DNA from: a virus
Virus record (IMG/VR): IMGVR_UViG_3300028809_000019
Location: 1 to 50,088 of that record
DNA length: 50,088 bases
Direction: 5' to 3' (one strand)
Shown: piece by piece, positions 30,994-39,804 of the stretch
Numbering within the stretch: position 1 is the stretch's first letter
Layout of the letters: the number at the start of each line of letters is the position of its first letter
Position numbers and translations under genes: made by a program
The notes under the pieces: model-generated
The model's database searches: none
Told to the model about the DNA's origin: nothing
What the model saw: only the letters and a program-made list of their open reading frames with translations

Positions 30994-32529
30994 ATGCTCG
31001 ATCGGTTCAAACAGTGGCTGAAAGCCTCCCCGGCGCCGGTAGTCGAGCAGCCCGTCGAGTCTGCGCGTCCGTCGATGACGATCAGCCTCGGGTCGCTCGC
31101 GCTCGCCAAGACACGGCCCGCTTCGACCAAAGCCGACCCTATGAAGCGCCCCGCCGAAGAGGTTTACGCGCCCTACCAATACGCGCCGGGCGTCGTCCCC
31201 GCCGAGATGGCGATGGACCATTCGGGACCGCTCGGCGGAAGCCAACTGACCAACTGGGCTCAGAGTGCACTATTCCACGAGGGCCAAGGGTTCTTCGGGT
31301 TCCCCTATCTGTCCGAACTGTTACAGCGGGCGGAATACCGGCACGCGGCGACTATCTGGGCCGAACATGCTGTCCGTAAGTGGATCAAGATAACGGGCGG
31401 CTCGGCCGACCAGCGCGCAAAGGTCGAGGCGGAATTTGACCGACTGGACGTGCGGACCGTTACGGAAGAATGGTGTTTTCTCGATCAAGGCTATGGGCGC
31501 GGTCAGATATTTCTGGACTTTGGCGACGCGGATAAGCCCGCCGAGCTGATCACGCCTTTGCGTCTGACAAAAACCAAGGTCAACCAGCGTCGACCGCTTC
31601 AGGCGCTCAAGGTCGTCGAACCCGTATGGGCGGCACCGGGCGTCTATGAGACGAGCAACCCGCTAAAGCAGAGTTTTTATAAGCCGAGCGAATGGATCGT
31701 TTACGGCAAGCGCGTGCATCACTCGCGGATGCTGACCATGACCAGCCGCCCCCTATCGGACATGCTGAAGCCCGCCTATGCGTTTGCGGGCCTATCGCTC
31801 GTCCAGATGATGAAGCCCTACGTGGATAACTGGCTGCGCACACGGCAAGCGGTATCCGATATGGTCAACAGCTATTCGATCCTGAACCTCAAGACGGACA
31901 TGTCGTCCACGATGGCCGGCGGCGATTGCTCGGAAGTTTTCAAGCGAGTCGAACTTGCCAACGACGGGCGCGACAACCGAGGCATGTGGGTCACGGACAA
32001 AGACACCGAGGAACTGGTAAATATTGCTGTCCCGCTGTCCGGTCTGCACGAATTGCAGCGGCAAGCCCACGAGCAATTGGCAAGCGTGGCGCGCATCCCG
32101 TTGTCGATCTATATTCAGGTATCGCCCACCGGTCTGAACGCGAACAGCGAGGGGGAGGCGCGCAATTTCTATGCGGACGTCCATTCGCTGCAAGAAAAGA
32201 ACATGCGGCCCGGTCTTTGCGTCATCTTGAAGGCCGTCCAACTCTCCCTGTTCGGCGAGTTGATCGACGGGATGGACTTTGAGTTCCTGCCGCTCTGGGA
32301 GATGGACGACAAGGACAAGGCCGAGATGCGCAAGGTCGATGCGGAGGCCGACGTGGCTTACACAACCGCAGGTATTGTCGATCCCGAAGAGGTCCGCACA
32401 CGCCTGTCGAACGACGAGAATAGCCTATACCACGGGGTCGATCTGACCGATCCGCCGCCCGGCTTTGGGAACGAAGGGACCGACGAAGACCCGAAGGACG
32501 GGGGGGCGCCCGATGCCCAAGACACTTAA
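30994..32529 (+). CDS. Portal protein (DUF1073-like)
   Basis: The protein has 511 residues. The order (after TerL, before the MuF-like gene) and text such as LLQRAEYRHAATIWAEHAVR, SRMLTMTSRPLSDMLKPAYA, LNLKTDMSS and PLSIYIQVSPTGLNANSEGE match the DUF1073 portal family. The ring would form the head vertex and DNA channel. The acidic C-terminus (DEDPKDGGAPDAQD) overlaps the next gene by 17 bases. AGGA lies upstream of the ATG. Confidence 0.9.
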   Translation: MLDRFKQWLKASPAPVVEQPVESARPSMTISLGSLALAKTRPASTKADPMKRPAEEVYAPYQYAPGVVPAEMAMDHSGPLGGSQLTNWAQSALFHEGQGFFGFPYLSELLQRAEYRHAATIWAEHAVRKWIKITGGSADQRAKVEAEFDRLDVRTVTEEWCFLDQGYGRGQIFLDFGDADKPAELITPLRLTKTKVNQRRPLQALKVVEPVWAAPGVYETSNPLKQSFYKPSEWIVYGKRVHHSRMLTMTSRPLSDMLKPAYAFAGLSLVQMMKPYVDNWLRTRQAVSDMVNSYSILNLKTDMSSTMAGGDCSEVFKRVELANDGRDNRGMWVTDKDTEELVNIAVPLSGLHELQRQAHEQLASVARIPLSIYIQVSPTGLNANSEGEARNFYADVHSLQEKNMRPGLCVILKAVQLSLFGELIDGMDFEFLPLWEMDDKDKAEMRKVDAEADVAYTTAGIVDPEEVRTRLSNDENSLYHGVDLTDPPPGFGNEGTDEDPKDGGAPDAQDT

Positions 32530-33298
32530 CCCCATCCGCCCGGCGGCCCCGACGCGCATCCAGTACCAGAAGCGAGTCGACGCGCTGATCGACGAGATGG
32601 CGGATAGCCTGATGTACTGGCTGAAGGCGGCCTATCGCGCCAACGAGCCCGCCACGGTCGACCTCGGCCATGACGCCCTGCCGTTGCAGAACGCTTTCGA
32701 CAAGCTGCGGCGCCGCTGGCTCCGTCGGTTCGATACGCTCTCCGAGCAACTTTCCGAATGGTTCGCAACGAGCGTCGAGAACCGTGTCGATCGGAATATG
32801 AAAGCGGACATGCGGAAAGCCGGGTTTACCGTCAAGTTCCAGCAGTCTCCGGCCATGCGGGAAGCCTTCGAAGCGGTGGTCGCCGAGAACGTCGCGCTTA
32901 TCAAGTCGATCGGCGCGCAGCATCTGGAAGGCGTGCAGGTCGCCCTGTCGCAGTCCGTCGCCACTGGTCGCGACCTCGCGTCACTGACCGAACATTTGAC
33001 CAAGCGCGTCGGCATCACCAAACGACGGGCCGCGCTCATTGCGCGCGATCAGACGAACAAGGCGACCGCGATGATGGTCCGTACGCGGGCGCTCGAGAAC
33101 GGCATAACCAAGGCGCGCTGGCAGCACTCGGCCGGCGGCAAGACCCCTCGTCCCGAACACGTTCGGGCCAGCCGCGATCGGCTCGTATTCAATCTCGCGG
33201 ACGGCGTGGACTTTGAGAACGGCGAAGGGACGGTCTGGCCGGGGACCGCGATTAACTGCAGGTGCGTGGCGATACCCGTAATTCCCGGCTTTGATTAG
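32513..33298 (+). CDS. MuF-like minor head protein
   Basis: This 261-residue protein is the Mu gpF / SPP1 gp7 family head morphogenesis protein. The C-terminal fold is clear: RDQTNKATAMMVRTRALENG, then ARWQHSAGGKTPRPEHVRAS (the D/E-x-x-R-x-x-H region of the family) and TVWPGTAINCRCVAIPV with the diagnostic C-R-C. It overlaps the portal gene by 17 bases, the usual order. A few copies are packaged in the head. Confidence 0.9.
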   Translation: MPKTLNPIRPAAPTRIQYQKRVDALIDEMADSLMYWLKAAYRANEPATVDLGHDALPLQNAFDKLRRRWLRRFDTLSEQLSEWFATSVENRVDRNMKADMRKAGFTVKFQQSPAMREAFEAVVAENVALIKSIGAQHLEGVQVALSQSVATGRDLASLTEHLTKRVGITKRRAALIARDQTNKATAMMVRTRALENGITKARWQHSAGGKTPRPEHVRASRDRLVFNLADGVDFENGEGTVWPGTAINCRCVAIPVIPGFD

Positions 33299-33318
33299 CC
33301 GCCGCCTTGCCGTATTGT
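33288..33318 (+). promoter_or_regulatory. Possible late-type promoter before the tailspike
   Basis: The -35 is GCTTTGAT (33288-33295), the spacer 17 bases and the -10 TATTGT (33313-33318). The leader of about 20 bases carries GGAG at 33336. The -35 is the weakest of the set, so this is tentative. Confidence 0.45.
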
Positions 33319-33345
33319 AGGCTTTCATAATTATTGGAGCCCCCA

Positions 33346-35769
33346 ATGGCCGACAGTTCCACCCTCATTGATCGAGTCAAGATTTTCGCGGAGTCGAGCG
33401 GTAGCGGTCCGTTCGTGCTGGGCAATGCGGTTCCGGCATTCCGGGGGGCGGAAGTTCTTACCGACGGTCTGACCTACAGCTACGCCGTCGAGAACGGGGC
33501 CGACTACGAGGCGGGCCAGTGCGTCTATGTCGCCGGAGCGAACCAGCTTCTCCGCACCCCGTCCATTTCCAGTGCGGGCGGTGCGCCCGTTCCCTTCCCG
33601 GCGAACGTGGCGATCATATTTACCGCCCTTGCCGCCGATCTGACTTCTTCGCTCGAGGGGACCGGCACGGTCCGCAGTGTCTCCGCGGATGGGGGGACGA
33701 CAGGTCTTGGCTTTACTGGAAGCCCGATCCAAGTCGAAGGGACGCTGGTTCTCGGCGGCGTGCTGAACGTTACGAATGGCGGCACGGGCGGGTCGACTGG
33801 GGCGGAAGCGCGAGCGGGTCTCGGGCTCGGCAATGTCGATAATACGAGCGACGCGAATAAACCGGTCAGCACCGCCACGCAGGTCGCTTTGGACACTAAA
33901 GTCGCTACGGCCGATCTAGCGGCGGCGGGCGGCAGTAGTCTTGTCGGCTATCAGCGCGCGGGCGCCGGAACGATTCTTTCGTCGGCAGCTAATCAATTTT
34001 CGCAACGTCTGTCCATTGACGATTTCGTCGGTGCCGACCGTACCGGGACGACGAGCAGTACCGCCGCAGCCGCCGCAGCCGCCGCCGTTTTGACCGATCA
34101 ACTTGGCGGACTTTCGCATTTTCAGGCAGGCACATATTTGTGCGCGATAACGATCGGCAACTCGCAGAATTGGCGGGGCGAAGGACCGACGTCCGAAATT
34201 AGTATCCCAGCGCCGTCCACGATCAAAAAAAATACGAATGGCGCAACCGTGACGATCGATGGCTACGCGGCCAGTCTATCCGAAATCGGGATAGACGGAA
34301 ATTCTGCGAACTTTTCCGGTGTTGGTGTCCATATCAAAAAAGCGCGTTTTCGGGCTTCGGGCGTTTCGATTAACGACACGGAGAGTCATGCCTTCCATCT
34401 TGATCCTGGCGCCGGGATCAATGGCAACGCGTGGCGGCTGAGTTCGATTTATTCCAACAGCGTCCTCGGCAGCGGTATGTATATCGACCATACCGGCAAC
34501 ACCCCGACGGGTTCATTTCCGTTCGGGCCGCCCGATATCAATGCGGGCTTCTCCGATCACGCCGTTATACTAAGTTCGACCGAGTACGGCGTCTATGGCG
34601 GAAACTCCATTGACAATGTCTTCATGGCTCCGGTCATCCAGAGCTGCGGGCGAGAGGGGATTTTCCTCGACGTTGGCGCGCAAGGGTATAAGATTTTCGC
34701 ACCATATCTGGAGGCCAATGGTTCTGATGCCTCTGGAAATGAACTGATCATCAAAGCCGGATCGACCCAGCATATTGTTATAGGAAACCGATATTGCCTG
34801 CCGGGGGCGGGCAGTAAATATCTTGATGAGAACGCGCCGGGCAAGAATTATATCGTCACCTATGAGGACGGAATTGGCCGTTTTGCTCATTGGGGCGAAA
34901 TTTCTGTTCTGAATCCTGATTTTACTGCCACCGGAGAAGTTCATTACCGTGCTTTTCTCGGCGCCAACGCCGACAACGTGTTCAACATGGTTGGAACGAT
35001 TCCGGCAGGTAATGGCGGTGCATGGGGCGTCGAAACAAAGCGCCTTGGTGATACGGCCATACGGCGGCTTTCGATCGATCACCTCGGTAATGGCTACGTG
35101 CAAAACGCCACCGCATGGACTTTCGGCAAGGCCGCAGCAGATACGACAACGCCGGGGCTTACGGTTTATGCCAATGGATCGCCGCGACTTGATTTTGTCG
35201 GGTCCGGCAGCGACCCGACGACCCTCACCGCGCACTACAACGCGAACGGCTTCGTTGGCGGCATTAGCATGTCGGGATCGGCGACGACTTACGGCACTTC
35301 GTCTGACCGACGGTTGAAAAAGAAGATCCAGCCGCTAGAGGGCGGTCTGGAACTGGTCGTCAAACTTCGTCCAGTTACCTTCGAATTTCGCAAAGATAAG
35401 TCCGGTGATCGCCACCAGGGTTTTATTGCAGATGAAGTTCAGAAGTTGCTACCTCTGGCGGTGATCGGCGATCCTGATGGCGAAATACAGCTTGGTCGGA
35501 TTGTCTTCAACGACACGAACGGCAGCGGTGAGGCGATCGAAGCCGCAGGCACGATCGTTATGGAGGATGTCCCGGAGCCTGTGCGACTGCCGGATGATAC
35601 GCACTTTGAGCCGACCAGAATGGGCAAGTGGTATCAAAGTCTCGACTTGGCGAAGATCGTGCCTGCGCTGACGGGCGCAGTTCAGGAACTCGCACGACGC
35701 GACGAGGCGAAAGACGTGGTGATTGCGGAGCTTATGCGCCGCCTGTCCGCTCTGGAAAAACGAGGATAG
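33346..35769 (+). CDS. Tailspike with S74 intramolecular chaperone
   Basis: The protein has 807 residues. The N-terminal part (about 1-110) is an attachment-like domain, followed by a collagen-like/neck region (GGTGGSTGAEARAGLGLGNV) and a beta-helix-like region (about 210-540, with FQAGTYLCAITIGNSQNWRG typical of pectate-lyase-like spikes). The C-terminal 155 residues contain TSSDRRLKKKIQPLEGG, the start of the peptidase S74 auto-cleaving chaperone with its Ser-Asp and Lys residues, and end in a coiled coil. The ATG at 33346 has GGAG 6 bases upstream. It lies among head genes, an unusual site for a receptor-binding protein. Confidence 0.88.
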   Translation: MADSSTLIDRVKIFAESSGSGPFVLGNAVPAFRGAEVLTDGLTYSYAVENGADYEAGQCVYVAGANQLLRTPSISSAGGAPVPFPANVAIIFTALAADLTSSLEGTGTVRSVSADGGTTGLGFTGSPIQVEGTLVLGGVLNVTNGGTGGSTGAEARAGLGLGNVDNTSDANKPVSTATQVALDTKVATADLAAAGGSSLVGYQRAGAGTILSSAANQFSQRLSIDDFVGADRTGTTSSTAAAAAAAAVLTDQLGGLSHFQAGTYLCAITIGNSQNWRGEGPTSEISIPAPSTIKKNTNGATVTIDGYAASLSEIGIDGNSANFSGVGVHIKKARFRASGVSINDTESHAFHLDPGAGINGNAWRLSSIYSNSVLGSGMYIDHTGNTPTGSFPFGPPDINAGFSDHAVILSSTEYGVYGGNSIDNVFMAPVIQSCGREGIFLDVGAQGYKIFAPYLEANGSDASGNELIIKAGSTQHIVIGNRYCLPGAGSKYLDENAPGKNYIVTYEDGIGRFAHWGEISVLNPDFTATGEVHYRAFLGANADNVFNMVGTIPAGNGGAWGVETKRLGDTAIRRLSIDHLGNGYVQNATAWTFGKAAADTTTPGLTVYANGSPRLDFVGSGSDPTTLTAHYNANGFVGGISMSGSATTYGTSSDRRLKKKIQPLEGGLELVVKLRPVTFEFRKDKSGDRHQGFIADEVQKLLPLAVIGDPDGEIQLGRIVFNDTNGSGEAIEAAGTIVMEDVPEPVRLPDDTHFEPTRMGKWYQSLDLAKIVPALTGAVQELARRDEAKDVVIAELMRRLSALEKRG

Positions 35770-35773
35770 TCGA

Positions 35774-37048
35774 ATGATTCTTCTAGCCATGGACCGAACC
35801 CCGTCCGTCCGCACGTTCGATGTGGACGGACGGCTGCACGTCGCGGTCAGCCCGATCAGTAAGGCGAACGTGTGCCCGTATCTCGGCCGCGAAATCCCCG
35901 ACTGGGAGCGGCTAGGCCTCCAGCCCGACTCGGTCTATCAGTTGCTGCGCGATCCCGAAGAATTGGCGCGCGCCGCGCCGACCTTCAATAACCTGCAGGT
36001 TCTATCCGAACACGTCCCCGTGACCAGCTGGGACGACGAAAGCCATATGGCCGAACTTACGGTCGGTTCGACAGGCACGGACGCCCTGTTCGCGGAAGAC
36101 TATCTGACCAACAGCCTGGTCGTCTGGGCGCGCCGGTCGATCGACGGGATCGAGAGTGACGAACAGCGCGAAATTTCGAGCGCGTATCGCTATCGCGCGG
36201 ACATGACGCCCGGCAATTATAAGGGCGTTGCATATGACGGGATTATGCGCGATATTATAGGCAACCATGTGGCGCTCGTGTTTGAGGGTCGCGCGGGGCC
36301 GGACGTATTTGTTGGAGACGCACAACCCATGGCTATCAAGTCAAAACGGGCGCTGATGGTGGCAGGGAGCCTTAGCGGCCTTCTCCGTCCGCATCTCGCC
36401 GCCGACGCCAAGCTCGATATTTCGGGCGCCCTGAACGGTCTGACCGACGGCACGATCAAAAAGGCGGGTGCCGTTGCTGCACTGGCCGATAAGGTCTTCG
36501 GTCTGGTCCAGCCGCAGCTTGCCGCCGATGCGGCCCTGACGGTTGCCGACGTGAAGCTCGCGATCGACGCCGCCAAGGACTTGCCGCTCGGCGAGGACGA
36601 GGAAGACCCGGAAGTCGCCGAGGACGCGGATCCCGAAGTGGCGGAAGACGAACAGGACGACGAGATCGCCGAGGACGAAGAACAGGAAGTCGCTATGGAC
36701 GCGGCGGCCGTCAAGGCATTGATCGCCAAGGGCGTCACGGCTGGCCGTAAGTCGGCACTTGCGGAAGGTGCGGCCATCCGTACCGCCGAACGTGAAGTTT
36801 TTCCGGTAACGGGCGAACTGGCCGTTGCTTTCGACAGTGCCGCGGACGTCTATCGCGCCGGACTGGAAGGTCTGGGCGTTGCGCTCGACGGCCTGCCCCG
36901 TTCGTCCTACGGCGCGACGTTCCGTGCAGTTCATACGGCCACTGCGGCTGCTCCGAAAGTCGCGCAGGACTCGACGATGACCGGCACGGCTCGCGAGAAT
37001 TTCAACAAGCGCTACCCCAAGCGCGCCACGATCCTGAAAGGGGTTTAA
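35774..37048 (+). CDS. Prohead protease/scaffold (DUF2213-like)
   Basis: The protein has 424 residues. Residues 1-180 (RTFDVDGRLHVAVSPISKAN, CPYLGREIPDW, LSEHVPVT, EISSAYRYRADMTPGNYKG and HVALVFEGRAGPD) fit the DUF2213 prohead protease family, with His and Ser candidates in NNLQVLSEHVPV and EISSAY. Residues 185-330 are a helical, extremely acidic scaffold-like part (EDEEDPEVAEDADPEVAEDE). A possible internal start at 36329 (GGAG 11 bases upstream) would give a free 239-residue scaffold, as in lambda C/Nu3. GAGGA precedes the main start. Confidence 0.8.
   Translation: MILLAMDRTPSVRTFDVDGRLHVAVSPISKANVCPYLGREIPDWERLGLQPDSVYQLLRDPEELARAAPTFNNLQVLSEHVPVTSWDDESHMAELTVGSTGTDALFAEDYLTNSLVVWARRSIDGIESDEQREISSAYRYRADMTPGNYKGVAYDGIMRDIIGNHVALVFEGRAGPDVFVGDAQPMAIKSKRALMVAGSLSGLLRPHLAADAKLDISGALNGLTDGTIKKAGAVAALADKVFGLVQPQLAADAALTVADVKLAIDAAKDLPLGEDEEDPEVAEDADPEVAEDEQDDEIAEDEEQEVAMDAAAVKALIAKGVTAGRKSALAEGAAIRTAEREVFPVTGELAVAFDSAADVYRAGLEGLGVALDGLPRSSYGATFRAVHTATAAAPKVAQDSTMTGTARENFNKRYPKRATILKGV
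36329..37048 (+). CDS. Possible nested scaffold protein (internal start)
   Basis: An in-frame ATG at 36329 within the protease gene begins MAIKSKRALMVAGSLSGLL. It is preceded by TTGGAGACG, similar to the binding site GGAGAC used widely here. It would make the helical, acidic C-terminal part alone. Nested scaffolds are known in lambda-type protease genes, so this is plausible but not proven. Confidence 0.35.
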   Translation: MAIKSKRALMVAGSLSGLLRPHLAADAKLDISGALNGLTDGTIKKAGAVAALADKVFGLVQPQLAADAALTVADVKLAIDAAKDLPLGEDEEDPEVAEDADPEVAEDEQDDEIAEDEEQEVAMDAAAVKALIAKGVTAGRKSALAEGAAIRTAEREVFPVTGELAVAFDSAADVYRAGLEGLGVALDGLPRSSYGATFRAVHTATAAAPKVAQDSTMTGTARENFNKRYPKRATILKGV

Positions 37049-37051
37049 GTC

Positions 37052-37798
37052 ATGCCGTTCCAGACTACTGCCGCTCAGCGCTATATCGCCCCCGGCGTAA
37101 AGGGTGGGTGGGCGTCGGCTAACCCCCACGCCTCTCTGCTCCAGTCGAACAACGGCGATCTTGGCGAAACCGCAACACCAATCGCCGTTTGGATGGTTGG
37201 TGCGGCTGGCGCGATCGTCGGCCAGTTCGCCTTTGCCGACACTGTGTCGGGCGAAGTGACGTCGACCAGCCCCGGCGGAGCGTTGATAACCGACACGACT
37301 GCGGGCACTGTCCGGGTCGGGTTTGTCCAGCGCGACCAGTTCGCCCTGATCACGCCGTATATGGCGGGTTCGACCGAAACGCTGTTCGAAGGCCAGCCGA
37401 TTACGCTGCTCGCCGAGGGTGACGTCTGGGCGGAATTTGCTGCGGGCGCACCGATGGGTTCGTTCGTGTTCGCCAGCTATGCCGACGGTTCTGCCATCGC
37501 GGGCGCCACTTCGACGCCCCCGGTTGCCGCCGCAACGACCGTCACCAATACCAGCGGCCAGCCCACGCTGACCGTCACCGCCGGCCCCATCCCGGCTGTC
37601 GGTTCGCCGATCACCGGGACGGGCGTTCCCGCAGGCGCGCGCGTAATTAGCGTGGTCGGTGCGGTCGTCACCATGTCGGCCAACTCGACGGCGGGCGTTA
37701 CGTCCATTGTGGCGACCACCGCCGCACCCACCGGCTATCGCGCCGTAAGCGTGGCGGCCAACGGCGATATTGCCAAAATCTCCGTTCAGGGGGCTTAA
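37052..37798 (+). CDS. Capsid decoration protein
   Basis: This 248-residue protein is beta-rich and Ala/Thr/Gly-rich. Residues 1-130 (IAVWMVGAAGAIVGQFAFAD, TVRVGFVQRDQFALITPY, SFVFASYADGSAI) match structural cement proteins that sit between protease and major capsid genes. The C-terminal part carries an Ig-like stretch GQPTLTVTAGPIPAVGSPIT. It would stabilise the head surface. It lies directly between protease and capsid genes. Confidence 0.78.
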   Translation: MPFQTTAAQRYIAPGVKGGWASANPHASLLQSNNGDLGETATPIAVWMVGAAGAIVGQFAFADTVSGEVTSTSPGGALITDTTAGTVRVGFVQRDQFALITPYMAGSTETLFEGQPITLLAEGDVWAEFAAGAPMGSFVFASYADGSAIAGATSTPPVAAATTVTNTSGQPTLTVTAGPIPAVGSPITGTGVPAGARVISVVGAVVTMSANSTAGVTSIVATTAAPTGYRAVSVAANGDIAKISVQGA

Positions 37799-37802
37799 TA
37801 CA

Positions 37803-38831
37803 ATGCGCGACAATAACGAACGGCGACTCCTGGCTGAGAATGGCGTCATCATGCTGGACAACGCGGTTTACGCGCTGGACGGATGGGGCGGCGATTATCA
37901 GATGGCTCTGGACGCCCAGCCGCAACTCGTAACCACGCTCAATCAAGGCATCCCGGCATTCCTCGCGCAGATCGTCGATCCGGTCGTGCTGGAAGTCGTC
38001 CTGCAGCCTCTTCGCATTGCCGACGTGGCGGGTGGCGAGGTCATGAAGGGCGACTGGCTCTCGCAGTCGATGCTCATGCCGCTCGCCGAGTCGGCGGGGC
38101 ACGTCGTCACCTATGGCGATTACGACATGGGCGGAACGGTCGACTTTAACGTCGAATGGGTGTCGCGTCAGCCGTGGCACTATCAGACGATCAAGCGGAC
38201 CGGCGAGAAACAAATCGGCCATTGGGGCCTCGCGGCTATCGACGCGAACGCCCGCATGGACACCAGCGTCGCGCAGACGTTCAATCGCATCCGCAACCGT
38301 TCGTATGCCTATGGCGTGTTGGGCTTGCAGAACTACGGGATCCTCAACGACCCGTCGCTCTCGACCCCAATCGTGCCAAATACTAAGGCAGGCGGCGGCA
38401 CGTCGTGGGCGAACGCAACAGCCATCGAAATTTATAACGATGTGCTGAAGCTGTTCACCGCGCTGCAGGTCCAGATGGGCGGCAATCTTACCCGTAACGA
38501 CGAGCTTGTTCTCGCCCTGTCGCCGGAAAAAGAAGCAGCCCTGTCGAACGTCTCGCCGTTCAACGTGCCGACCCGCACGACCCTTATGGAAAATTTCCCC
38601 GGTCTGCGGATCGAGCCGGTTCCCGAATACGACACGGCGGCGGGTCAGGTCATGCAGTTGATTGTCCCGCAATGGGACGGCCAGCAGACCGTCTGGACCG
38701 CGTTCACGGAAAAGATGCGCGCCCATCCGGTTGTTCAGGAACTTTCGGCCTGGAGCCAGAAGTTTTCGGGCGGCACTTGGGGTTCGATCATCCGCCGGCC
38801 CATTGCGGTCAAGCAGATGCTCGGCATTTGA
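37803..38831 (+). CDS. Major capsid protein (DUF2184-like)
   Basis: The 342-residue length, order and sequence (LQPLRIADVAGGEVMKGDWL, QPWHYQTIKRTGEKQIGHWG, LALSPEKEAALSNVSPFNVP, VWTAFTEKMRAHPVV) fit the DUF2184 group of HK97-fold capsid proteins. The start at 37803 follows the decoration gene. It is followed by a hairpin that probably reduces downstream transcription so that capsid is made in excess. Confidence 0.88.
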   Translation: MRDNNERRLLAENGVIMLDNAVYALDGWGGDYQMALDAQPQLVTTLNQGIPAFLAQIVDPVVLEVVLQPLRIADVAGGEVMKGDWLSQSMLMPLAESAGHVVTYGDYDMGGTVDFNVEWVSRQPWHYQTIKRTGEKQIGHWGLAAIDANARMDTSVAQTFNRIRNRSYAYGVLGLQNYGILNDPSLSTPIVPNTKAGGGTSWANATAIEIYNDVLKLFTALQVQMGGNLTRNDELVLALSPEKEAALSNVSPFNVPTRTTLMENFPGLRIEPVPEYDTAAGQVMQLIVPQWDGQQTVWTAFTEKMRAHPVVQELSAWSQKFSGGTWGSIIRRPIAVKQMLGI

Positions 38832-38852
38832 ATTAAATCCTGTCTCCCACTA

Positions 38853-38887
38853 GCCCCGACGGTGTTTCCCCTTTCCGCCGTCGGGGC
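38853..38887 (+). terminator. Hairpin after major capsid gene
   Basis: A perfect 10-bp stem (gccccgacgg / ccgtcggggc) with a 15-base loop lies between the capsid gene and the next gene. No T-run follows, so partial termination or 3'-end protection of the capsid mRNA is more likely than complete termination. Confidence 0.65.
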
Positions 38888-38911
38888 GCTGATGAAACAG
38901 GAGAGTAATCT

Positions 38912-39331
38912 ATGTCTTTTTACGCTTGCAAACTGCCGCACGGGCTCCACGTCGAACACGAAGGTACGACGATCATCCTCCACGGTGGGAACATCGGCGA
39001 GGAACTGGAAAACCCGAGCAAGAACGGTTCGCCCCGCGAGAACCGCCAGCGCGTCTATGGTTTCGGTCTGACCGAACTGTCCGACAAGCAGACCGACGCG
39101 TTCGAGTCGTGGCGCAAGGAAGTCACGACCGGCCCTGACGGCGCCAAGATCAAGGACGGCTTCGTGGCGTTCGATAACGGCTCGATCCTCGGCCCGTTCA
39201 AAACGCGCGCCGAAGCCGAGAAGGAATGCGGTGCGGTCAGTTCGATCGTGACGACCGGCTTTGAAGGCGTGGACCCTGAAGTCGAAGCGGCGAAGAAAAC
39301 CGGCGTCAAGGTTAAGACGCGCGAAGATTAA
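38912..39331 (+). CDS. Conserved head-region protein
   Basis: The protein has 139 residues. LEVEHEGTTIILHGGNIG-type text at about 13-28 (GLHVEHEGTTIILHGGNIGE) and GFGLTELSDKQTDAFESWRK indicate a compact domain found between capsid and connector genes in related phages. The tail (AAKKTGVKVKTRED) is basic. Role in head completion is inferred from position only. GGAGAGT lies upstream. Confidence 0.65.
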   Translation: MSFYACKLPHGLHVEHEGTTIILHGGNIGEELENPSKNGSPRENRQRVYGFGLTELSDKQTDAFESWRKEVTTGPDGAKIKDGFVAFDNGSILGPFKTRAEAEKECGAVSSIVTTGFEGVDPEVEAAKKTGVKVKTRED

Positions 39332-39342
39332 GGGATACGAAC

Positions 39343-39804
39343 ATGGCGGTCGCGGTATTCGACTATGCGAAATGGTCCGCCATGTTCCCCTATCTGGCTG
39401 CGGGCGGTGTCACCGAACCGATAGCCCAAGGGTTTTTCGACATTGCCGGGCTTCTGCTCGCCAACGATGACTGTTCGCCAATTACCGATCTGGACAAGCG
39501 ACTCGTCCTCCTCAACTACGTGACCGCCCATCTTGCCCGTCTCGCCGGTTATCCGATCCCTGCGGGCGGCACGGCGCAACCCGACGGTATGGTCGGCCGT
39601 GTGTCGAGCGCCACCGAAGGTACGGTCAGTGTCAGCACGGATTATGGCGCGGTCCGCGAGAACCAAGCCTGGTGGCTGCAAACTCAAGAGGGCGCGACGT
39701 TCTGGCAGCTGACGCGCTTCCTCCGCACCGCCCGGTACATCGCGCCCCCGCCCCGCAACTTCGGGCCTGCTCGCCGGTCGTTCGGTGGCATATGGCGACC
39801 ATAA
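39343..39804 (+). CDS. Head-tail connector, DUF4054-like adaptor
   Basis: The 153-residue protein begins FDYAKWSAMFPYLAAGGVTE and continues with helices LDKRLVLLNYVTAHLARLAG, then a Thr/Ser-rich loop and WWLQTQEGATFWQLTRFLRT. This is the helical adaptor (gp6-like, DUF4054) pattern that binds the portal. It overlaps the following gene by 13 bases. Confidence 0.8.
   Translation: MAVAVFDYAKWSAMFPYLAAGGVTEPIAQGFFDIAGLLLANDDCSPITDLDKRLVLLNYVTAHLARLAGYPIPAGGTAQPDGMVGRVSSATEGTVSVSTDYGAVRENQAWWLQTQEGATFWQLTRFLRTARYIAPPPRNFGPARRSFGGIWRP

Noticed and set aside
34012-34029. Partial operator ATTGAC-GATTTC-GTCGGT in the tailspike gene
   Set aside because: Only one arm is intact and it lies inside a coding region with no promoter context.
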